Assembly (NCBI GenBank): GCA_963649145.1
Contig: CAVJGI010000125.1
Location: 1-5,266, forward strand
DNA: 5,266 nucleotides
From: SVKR01 sp963649145
GTDB lineage: Bacteria; Bacillota; Clostridia; Oscillospirales; Oscillospiraceae
Direction: 5' to 3'
The notes beneath the pieces are model-generated. The model saw only the letters and a program-made list of their open reading frames with translations. It searched no databases and had not been told where the DNA came from. Position numbers and translations under genes: made by a program. This document shows, in pieces, positions 1-5,266 of the stretch (position 1 is its first letter; every line of letters starts with the position of its first letter).

Positions 1-94
1 CCTTCAGGAGGTCGTGGACCTCATCAACCAGAGGCCGAGAAAAATCTTCGACTGGATGTCCCCAGCCGAACTCGCAGGGGTTGCACTTGGTTGA
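1..94 (+). mobile_element. Right end of an IS30-like insertion sequence
   Basis: The transposase C-terminus together with GGGTTGCACTT at 78-88 marks this as the 3' end of an insertion sequence. Its 11-base inverse, AAGTGCAACCC, occurs at 5196-5206 with the orientation expected for a left end. The exact outer boundary is unclear: it could be near position 90, or as far as 103, where the neighbouring miniature repeat breaks off. No target duplication can be recognised because the other end of this copy is outside the window. Confidence 0.6.
2..94 (+). CDS. IS30-family-type transposase, C-terminal fragment (5' end outside window)
   Basis: Reading from base 2 gives 30 codons, LQEVVDLINQRPRKIFDWMSP followed by AELAGVALG, then TGA at 92-94. 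The segment NQRPRK-x-x-x-W-x-x-P-x-E is the characteristic C-terminal end of IS30-family DDE transposases, just past the catalytic glutamate helix. The family match is from memory of that motif and was not searched. The catalytic residues lie upstream of the window, so activity cannot be judged. The stop falls next to the sequence GGGTTGCACTT (78-88), which is repeated in inverted form at 5196-5206. This fits an IS whose gene runs into its right terminal repeat. It is unrelated in function to the ribosomal operon that follows. Confidence 0.75.
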   Translation, partial: LQEVVDLINQRPRKIFDWMSPAELAGVALG

Positions 95-103
95 CTTTCT
101 GCC

Positions 104-247
104 GCTGGCGCGAAGCGCCTGAGGGGTTGTAAGCTTCCGCAAACGCCAAGCTTGGATATCTCGGCAGCTTACAACCCTCCAGTCAGCGCTTCGCGCTGAC
201 AGCCTCCCTTGCACAGGGAGGCCTTTAAAGGGTGCGCCTGCGGGCGC
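104..247 (-). repeat. MITE-like hairpin repeat, copy A, truncated at one end
   Basis: Read on the minus strand this matches copy B at 5011-5179. The core 121-180 aligns without gaps to 5077-5136 with 52 of 60 bases identical. The outer part, 181-229, matches 5028-5076 at 47 of 49. It contains a terminal hairpin (GGCCTCCC, loop, GGGAGGC), a perfect hairpin GTCAGCGC-TTC-type at 183-200, the inner inverted repeat TTGTAAGCT / AGCTTACAA, a GGCGC/GCGCC hairpin near 109-121, and a small GCGCC/GGCGC hairpin at 234-247. Identity to copy B stops at 104, so about 20 bases of the other terminal hairpin are missing, exactly where the IS remnant begins. It encodes no protein. I think it is a non-autonomous miniature element of a kind common in gut Clostridia. 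Confidence 0.8.
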
Positions 248-274
248 GAACTCTGCGAGGCTTTTTTAGAATTG

Positions 275-310
275 ATCGAGGGCAGAGCCTTGGCTCTGCC
301 CTCGATTTTT
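275..310 (+). terminator. Strong rho-independent terminator without a preceding gene
   Basis: Bases 275-289 and 292-306 form a perfect 15-bp inverted repeat around TT, ending in a T-run (306-310). The strand sense is plus, because on the minus strand the stem is followed by mixed sequence and no clean T-run. No gene ends just upstream in this window, only the miniature repeat and the IS remnant. It may have ended a gene since displaced by those insertions, or it may insulate the rpsL promoter from read-through. Confidence 0.88.
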
Positions 311-344
311 GTGAAAATCTCTGAGTAAATCTGCAAAAAATTTC

Positions 345-373
345 TTGACAAGTTTTGTGAACTATGCTAAAAT
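345..373 (+). promoter_or_regulatory. Main promoter of the str operon (sigma-A type, extended -10)
   Basis: A consensus -35 TTGACA (345-350) is followed by a 17-bp spacer and -10 TAAAAT (368-373, 5 of 6). A TG one base before the -10 (365-366) makes it an extended -10. The A/T-rich stretch just upstream (about 325-344, with AAAAAATTT) could act as an UP element. Transcription should start near 380. Its position, directly after a terminator and about 100 nt before rpsL, fits the operon promoter. Confidence 0.9.
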
Positions 374-379
374 TCCAAT

Positions 380-478
380 TTGTGTGGGCGTATTGCGCCC
401 ATGCAAGGTTTTTCCTTGTCTTTTCCTGTAAAGAGACGGGGAAATGCCGCGAAATATTTCAGGAAAGGAGGAATATCA
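380..478 (+). promoter_or_regulatory. Structured 5' leader of rpsL
   Basis: The predicted transcript begins with a 10-bp stem (381-390 with 396-405, two G-U pairs, 5-nt loop TATTG). A small CAAGG-TTTTT-CCTTG hairpin at 404-418 partly competes with it. Further on, TTTCCT (422-427) is an exact complement of AGGAAA (461-466), which overlaps the ribosome binding site region, so an alternative fold could partly hide it. GAAATATTTC (451-460) is a 10-base palindrome just before the binding site. A hairpin at the extreme 5' end often stabilises mRNA; a regulatory role is my inference. I do not recognise a named leader family. Confidence 0.45.
464..471 (+). promoter_or_regulatory. Ribosome binding site that fixes the TTG start of rpsL
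   Basis: AAAGGAGG at 464-471 is a near-perfect anti-16S match. It lies 7 nt before TTG at 479-481. No comparable site precedes the in-frame ATG at 401 or the TTG at 380. Confidence 0.9.
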
Positions 479-901
479 TTGCCTACTTTTAACCAGCTCG
501 TCAGAAAGGGAAGACAGCAGTCCACCTACAAGTCCAACTCTCCTGCTATGCAGAAGGGCCTGAACACCCTGAAGAACATGGAGACCGACCTGCCCTCTCC
601 CCAGAAGCGCGGCGTCTGCACTGCCGTTCGTACTTCCACCCCGAAGAAGCCGAACTCCGCTCTGCGTAAGATCGCCCGTGTGCGTCTGACCAACGGCTAC
701 GAGGTCACTGCCTACATTCCCGGCGTGGGCCACAACCTGCAGGAGCACTCCGTCGTGATGATCCGCGGCGGCCGTGTCAAGGACCTGCCCGGTGTGCGTT
801 ACCACATCATCCGCGGCACGCTGGACGCTCAGGGCGTCAACGGTCGTATGCAGGGCCGCTCCAAGTACGGCGCGAAGCGCCCGAAGGCCGGCAAGAAGTA
901 A
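479..901 (+). CDS. rpsL: 30S ribosomal protein S12
   Basis: S12 sits at the decoding centre of the 30S subunit and helps control the accuracy of tRNA selection. With the TTG at 479 the protein has 140 residues and begins MPTFNQLVRKGRQ, the normal family start. This is close to the Gram-positive length (about 138) and longer than the 124 of E. coli because of an insertion near residues 25-37. Diagnostic blocks are TPKKPNSALRK (54-64), GHNLQEHSVV (84-93), GGRVKDLPGVRYH (97-109) and the C-terminal RSKYGAKRPK. K56 and K101, equivalent to E. coli K43 and K88, are both lysine, so the classic streptomycin-resistance changes are absent. D102 is the residue that RimO methylthiolates in other bacteria. 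The in-frame extension back to 380 is not family-like and is rejected. It is the first gene of the operon. The TTG start is unusual for so highly expressed a gene. Confidence 0.98.
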   Translation: MPTFNQLVRKGRQQSTYKSNSPAMQKGLNTLKNMETDLPSPQKRGVCTAVRTSTPKKPNSALRKIARVRLTNGYEVTAYIPGVGHNLQEHSVVMIRGGRVKDLPGVRYHIIRGTLDAQGVNGRMQGRSKYGAKRPKAGKK

Positions 902-1041
902 GACCCGACCCACAGCATAGCAAAATCCCATTTTGCCCTGTTGTTTATATATTTATTGTATATGACCTCAGGGCGCAAACGGACGCGCAAGGCGCGTTCG
1001 AGTACCGTTGAAATCATTTCATAATGAAGGAGGGAAGTATA
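902..1041 (+). promoter_or_regulatory. Structured rpsL-rpsG intercistronic region
   Basis: The 140-nt gap is long for neighbouring operon genes and holds several inverted repeats. GCAAAAT-CCC-ATTTTGC lies at 920-936. GCCCTG (935-940) pairs exactly with CAGGGC (969-974) around a very A/T-rich loop. CGGACGCGC-AAG-GCGCGTTCG at 980-1000 forms a 9-bp stem with one G-U pair. GAAATCATTTC lies at 1010-1020. The first two share bases 935-936, so they may exclude each other. In E. coli, S7 binds the rpsL-rpsG spacer and represses translation. By position this region is a candidate for an equivalent element, but I cannot match it to the E. coli S7 site. A weak internal promoter in the A/T-rich part (941-963) is possible but poorly supported. 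Confidence 0.5.
1027..1034 (+). promoter_or_regulatory. Ribosome binding site that fixes the GTG start of rpsG
   Basis: AAGGAGGG at 1027-1034 lies 7 nt before GTG at 1042. The in-frame ATG at 1024 directly touches this site and has no binding site of its own, so it is not the start. Confidence 0.9.
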
Positions 1042-1512
1042 GTGCCCAGAAGAGGTAACGTTCCCAAGAGAGAAATTCTGCCCGATCCGATCTACAACAG
1101 CGTGCTGGTGACCAAGCTGATCAACAGCATTATGCTTGACGGCAAGAAGGGCGTCGCGCAGAAGGTCGTTTATGATGCCTTCGCCATCGTTGAGGAAAAG
1201 ACCGGCAAGAACGGTCTGGATGCCTTCACCGAGGCGATGAACAACATCATGCCGGAGCTCGAAGTCAAGGCCCGCCGTGTCGGCGGTGCGACCTATCAGG
1301 TCCCCATCGAGGTCCGTCCCGCACGCCGCCAGACTCTTGGTCTGCGCTGGATCACCGGCTACTCCCGCAAGCGCGGCGAGAAGACGATGAAAGAGCGTCT
1401 CGCCAACGAGATCATGGACGCCTGCAACAACACCGGCGCTTCCGTCAAGAAGCGCGAAGACATGCACAAGATGGCCGAGTCCAACAAGGCCTTCGCACAC
1501 TTCCGCTGGTAA
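1042..1512 (+). CDS. rpsG: 30S ribosomal protein S7
   Basis: S7 binds the 3' major domain of 16S rRNA early, nucleates assembly of the 30S head and lines the E-site tRNA path. From GTG at 1042 the protein is 156 residues, the usual bacterial length, starting MPRRGNVPKRE. The family signature VGGATYQVPIEVRPARRQ falls at about residues 81-98, and the end FAHFRW is typical. Using the ATG at 1024 would add six residues encoded by the ribosome binding site itself, which makes no sense. It is the second gene of the operon, 140 nt after rpsL and 30 nt before fusA. In E. coli S7 is the autogenous repressor of this operon; whether that holds here is unknown. Nothing looks truncated or altered. Confidence 0.98.
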   Translation: MPRRGNVPKREILPDPIYNSVLVTKLINSIMLDGKKGVAQKVVYDAFAIVEEKTGKNGLDAFTEAMNNIMPELEVKARRVGGATYQVPIEVRPARRQTLGLRWITGYSRKRGEKTMKERLANEIMDACNNTGASVKKREDMHKMAESNKAFAHFRW

Positions 1513-1542
1513 TCCCCAACGGGAAAGTAGGAGACTTCAACA

Positions 1543-3618
<2,076 letters not shown>

Positions 3619-3652
3619 AGCCCCGCGGCGCGAAAAAAAGCGCAAATTTCTA

Positions 3653-3681
3653 TTGCAAAAACCCCGCAGATACTGTACTAT
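3653..3681 (+). promoter_or_regulatory. Probable separate promoter for tuf
   Basis: TTGCAA (3653-3658) and TACTAT (3676-3681) are separated by 17 bp. Each matches the sigma-A consensus at 4 of 6 positions. The start would be near 3688, giving a leader of about 50 nt before tuf. No terminator lies in the 119-nt fusA-tuf gap, so read-through from fusA should add to this promoter. An extra promoter fits the excess of EF-Tu over EF-G seen in bacteria generally. Confidence 0.55.
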
Positions 3682-3737
3682 GAGAATGTTGAAACAAAAC
3701 ATTACCACCATTCATCTTTAAGGAGGAAGTTACACAA

Positions 3738-4940
3738 ATGGCAAAGCAGATGTACGACAGATCCCTTCCCCACGTCAACATCGGTACCATCGGCCACATC
3801 GACCATGGTAAGACCACCCTGACCGCCGCTATCACCAAGTATCTGGCTCTGTTCGGTGACGCCGAGTACACCGACTACAGCTCCATCGACAAGGCTCCGG
3901 AAGAGCGCGAGCGTGGTATCACCATCAACACCGCGCACGTTGAGTACAAGACCGCTCACCGTCACTACGCCCACGTCGACTGCCCGGGCCACGCCGACTA
4001 TATCAAGAACATGATCACCGGCGCTGCGCAGATGGACGGCGCGATCCTCGTCATCGCCGCCTCCGACGGCCCGATGGCCCAGACCCGTGAGCACCTGCTG
4101 CTCGCCCGTCAGGTCAACGTTCCCTCCGTTCTGGTCTTCCTGAACAAGTGCGATCAGGTCGACGATCCTGAGCTGCTTGAGCTCGTCGAGATGGAAGTCC
4201 GCGAGCTGCTCGACTTCTACGGCTTCCCCGGCGACGACACCCCGATCATCCGCGGTTCCGCGCTGAACGCTCTGGTCTCCGAGTCCACCGACCCGAACGC
4301 TCCGGAGTATGCCTGCATCAAGGAGCTGATGGACGCTGTCGACACTTGGATCCCGACTCCGGATCGTAAGGCTGACATGCCCTTCCTGATGCCCATCGAG
4401 GATGTCTTCACCATCTCCGGCCGCGGCACCGTCGTTACCGGTCGTGTTGAGCGCGGTCGCGTCAAGATCGGCGACAAGGTCGAGATCGTTGGTCTGAAGG
4501 ATGACACCACCGAGACCACCGTCACCGGCACCGAGATGTTCCACAAGACTCTGGAGTACGCCGAGGCTGGCGACAACGTCGGTTGCCTGCTCCGTGGTAT
4601 CGACAAGAAGAGCGTTGAGCGTGGTCAGGTTCTGGCTGCTCCCAAGTCCATCAAGCCCCTCACCAAGTTCGTTGGTCAGGTCTACGTTCTGTCCAAGGAC
4701 GAAGGCGGTCGTCACACCCCGTTCTTCAACAACTATCGCCCGCAGTTCTACTTCCGTACCACCGATGTTACCGGCGTCATCACCCTGCCGGAAGGCGTTG
4801 AGATGTGCATGCCCGGCGATAACGTCGACATGAAGGTCGAGCTCATCACCCCGATCGCCATCGAGAAGGGTCTCCGCTTCGCTATCCGCGAGGGCGGTCG
4901 TACCGTCGGTTCCGGCGTCGTCATCGAGGTCGAGGAGTAA
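3738..4940 (+). CDS. tuf: Translation elongation factor Tu
   Basis: EF-Tu carries aminoacyl-tRNA as a GTP complex to the ribosomal A site. The protein has 400 residues, slightly longer than the 394 of E. coli. Motifs are GHIDHGKT (19-26), RGITI (59-63), DCPGH (81-85, catalytic H85), NKCD (136-139) and GSAL (173-176). Domain II starts near MPIEDVFTISGRGTVVTGRVERG and domain III fills the last third, ending GSGVVIEVEE. The N-terminal SLPHVNIGT is a mild variant of the common KPHVNIGT, and ASDGPMAQT replaces the common AADGPMPQT. Both are conservative. Start ATG 3738 has AAGGAGG at 3720-3726, 11 nt away, a little long. By eye the gene uses more T-ending Ala, Gly and Arg codons than fusA, as expected for a very highly expressed gene. 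It has its own probable promoter and a strong terminator 15 nt after the stop codon. A second tuf copy elsewhere in the genome cannot be excluded. Confidence 0.98.
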   Translation: MAKQMYDRSLPHVNIGTIGHIDHGKTTLTAAITKYLALFGDAEYTDYSSIDKAPEERERGITINTAHVEYKTAHRHYAHVDCPGHADYIKNMITGAAQMDGAILVIAASDGPMAQTREHLLLARQVNVPSVLVFLNKCDQVDDPELLELVEMEVRELLDFYGFPGDDTPIIRGSALNALVSESTDPNAPEYACIKELMDAVDTWIPTPDRKADMPFLMPIEDVFTISGRGTVVTGRVERGRVKIGDKVEIVGLKDDTTETTVTGTEMFHKTLEYAEAGDNVGCLLRGIDKKSVERGQVLAAPKSIKPLTKFVGQVYVLSKDEGGRHTPFFNNYRPQFYFRTTDVTGVITLPEGVEMCMPGDNVDMKVELITPIAIEKGLRFAIREGGRTVGSGVVIEVEE

Positions 4941-4954
4941 TTCTCATCCGTAAT

Positions 4955-4988
4955 AAAAAGAGCTGTTCTTCGGAACAGCTCTTTTTTT
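4955..4988 (+). terminator. Operon terminator after tuf, UUCG loop
   Basis: A perfect 14-bp stem (4955-4968 with 4973-4986) closes the stable C-UUCG-G tetraloop and runs into a seven-T tract (4982-4988). Because the stem begins with an A-tract, the minus strand also carries a T-run, so it could work in both directions. It starts 15 nt after the tuf stop and ends the operon. Confidence 0.96.
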
Positions 4989-5010
4989 GCGTCAAAAGAG
5001 TCTTGTTTCT

Positions 5011-5179
5011 GCGCCGAAGGCGCACAATTTAAAGGCCTCCCTGTGCAAGGGAGGCTGTCGGCGCGCAGCGCTGACTGGAGGGTTGTAAGCTTCTGAGACA
5101 TCTAAGCCCGGCGTTTTCGTAAGCTTACAACCCCTCAGTCGCGGCTGCGCCGCGCCAGCTCCCCTTGCACAGGGGAGCC
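5011..5179 (+). repeat. MITE-like hairpin repeat, copy B, near full length
   Basis: This is the inverted partner of the repeat at 104-247. In order it contains GCGCC-GAA-GGCGC (5011-5023), TTTAAA (5028-5033), a terminal hairpin GGCCTCCC/GGGAGGC, a GTCGGCGC/GCGCTGAC hairpin, the inner inverted repeat TTGTAAGCTT / AAGCTTACAA (5082-5091 and 5121-5130), GCGGC-TGC-GCCGC, and a second terminal hairpin GCTCCCC/GGGGAGC ending at 5179. The two ends are near-inverted copies of each other (GGCCTCCCTGTGCAAGGGAG against GGCTCCCCTGTGCAAGGGGA), as expected for a miniature inverted-repeat element. Its true outer limit could be 5034-5179, with 5011-5033 as flanking sequence shared with copy A. It encodes no protein. 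Confidence 0.82.
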
Positions 5180-5193
5180 GGCATGCTATCATC

Positions 5194-5266
5194 TGAAGTG
5201 CAACCCACCGAAAAAAAGCGGGACAATACGCCTTCCAAAGTGTATAATGTAGATACCACTCAAAAA
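5194..5266 (+). mobile_element. Left end of an IS30-like insertion sequence (continues beyond window)
   Basis: TGAAGTGCAACCC at 5194-5206 carries AAGTGCAACCC, the exact inverse of GGGTTGCACTT next to the transposase end at 78-88. It is followed by a promoter and a short leader, the usual layout of the left end of an IS30-family element. The transposase gene itself would begin beyond the window. The match rests on the shared inverted repeat and on layout, so the family name is less sure here than at the other end. Confidence 0.55.
5220..5248 (+). promoter_or_regulatory. Probable transposase promoter at the IS left end
   Basis: -10 TATAAT (5243-5248) is a perfect consensus. GGGACA at 5220-5225 matches the -35 at 4 of 6 with a 17-bp spacer. 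It reads rightward out of the window, away from the operon, toward the expected transposase gene. Confidence 0.6.

Noticed and set aside
104..247. CRISPR array or tandem repeat
   Set aside because: Only inverted hairpin units are present; there is no regularly spaced direct repeat with unique spacers.
169..351. 60-codon minus-strand reading frame over the repeat and terminator
   Set aside because: It lies across hairpin repeat and terminator sequence and has no protein-like character.
380..478. In-frame N-terminal extension of rpsL from TTG 380 or ATG 401
   Set aside because: The added residues are not S12-like, 380 coincides with the predicted transcription start, no ribosome binding site precedes either codon, and the strong site at 464-471 points to TTG 479.
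941..963. Internal promoter in the rpsL-rpsG gap
   Set aside because: The stretch is A/T-rich, but no -35/-10 pair with proper spacing stands out; it fits better as an unpaired loop.
1024..1041. Start of rpsG at ATG 1024
   Set aside because: The six extra codons are the ribosome binding site itself; S7 proteins begin MPRRG at the GTG.
3619..3645. Terminator between fusA and tuf
   Set aside because: Only a 4-bp GCGC pairing around an A-run is present, and no T-tract follows.
3702..4715. 337-codon minus-strand reading frame opposite tuf
   Set aside because: It is a shadow of tuf codon bias, repetitive in Asp, Val and Gly, and without a ribosome binding site or known motif.

Overview
The window holds a complete translational 'str' cluster on the + strand: rpsL (ribosomal protein S12), rpsG (S7), fusA (EF-G) and tuf (EF-Tu). 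Repetitive DNA flanks it on both sides. The genes are GC-rich. The proteins resemble Gram-positive, Clostridia-type versions: S12 carries the longer Gram-positive N-terminal region, and EF-G has NKMD followed by ITGADF. Small GC-rich palindromic repeats ending in GGCCTCCC...GGGAGGC hairpins remind me of those scattered through Oscillospiraceae/Faecalibacterium-like gut Clostridia. A high-GC gut member of the Oscillospirales is therefore my best guess, from recognition and not from a search.

Layout. Positions 2-94 are the last 30 codons of an IS30-family-type transposase. Positions 104-247 are an inverted, end-truncated copy of a hairpin-rich miniature repeat. Positions 275-310 are a strong rho-independent terminator with no gene left in front of it. 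Positions 345-373 are a near-consensus extended -10 promoter, followed by a leader of about 100 nt with a hairpin at its very 5' end. rpsL (TTG start) and rpsG (GTG start) follow, separated by an unusually long, structured 140-nt gap. fusA comes 30 nt after rpsG. A 119-nt gap with a probable extra promoter leads to tuf. The tuf gene ends at a textbook terminator with a UUCG loop (4955-4988). A second, near-complete copy of the miniature repeat (5011-5179) lies in the opposite orientation. The window closes with what looks like the left end of an IS30-type element (5194-5266), including its promoter.

Functionally the four genes form one unit. S12 and S7 are small-subunit proteins of the decoding centre and the head. 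EF-Tu delivers aminoacyl-tRNA and EF-G drives translocation. Control appears to act at three points: the strong rpsL promoter and leader, the structured rpsL-rpsG gap (the place where S7 represses the operon in E. coli), and the added promoter before tuf, which needs more product than the rest.

The genes themselves are ordinary. The points worth a second look are the non-ATG starts of both ribosomal protein genes, a short motif shared just upstream of their ribosome binding sites, the structured gap, and the flanking repeats. Those repeats place inverted miniature elements and directly oriented IS ends around an essential operon that is separated from its usual rpoBC neighbours. I see no new biological system that I could defend.
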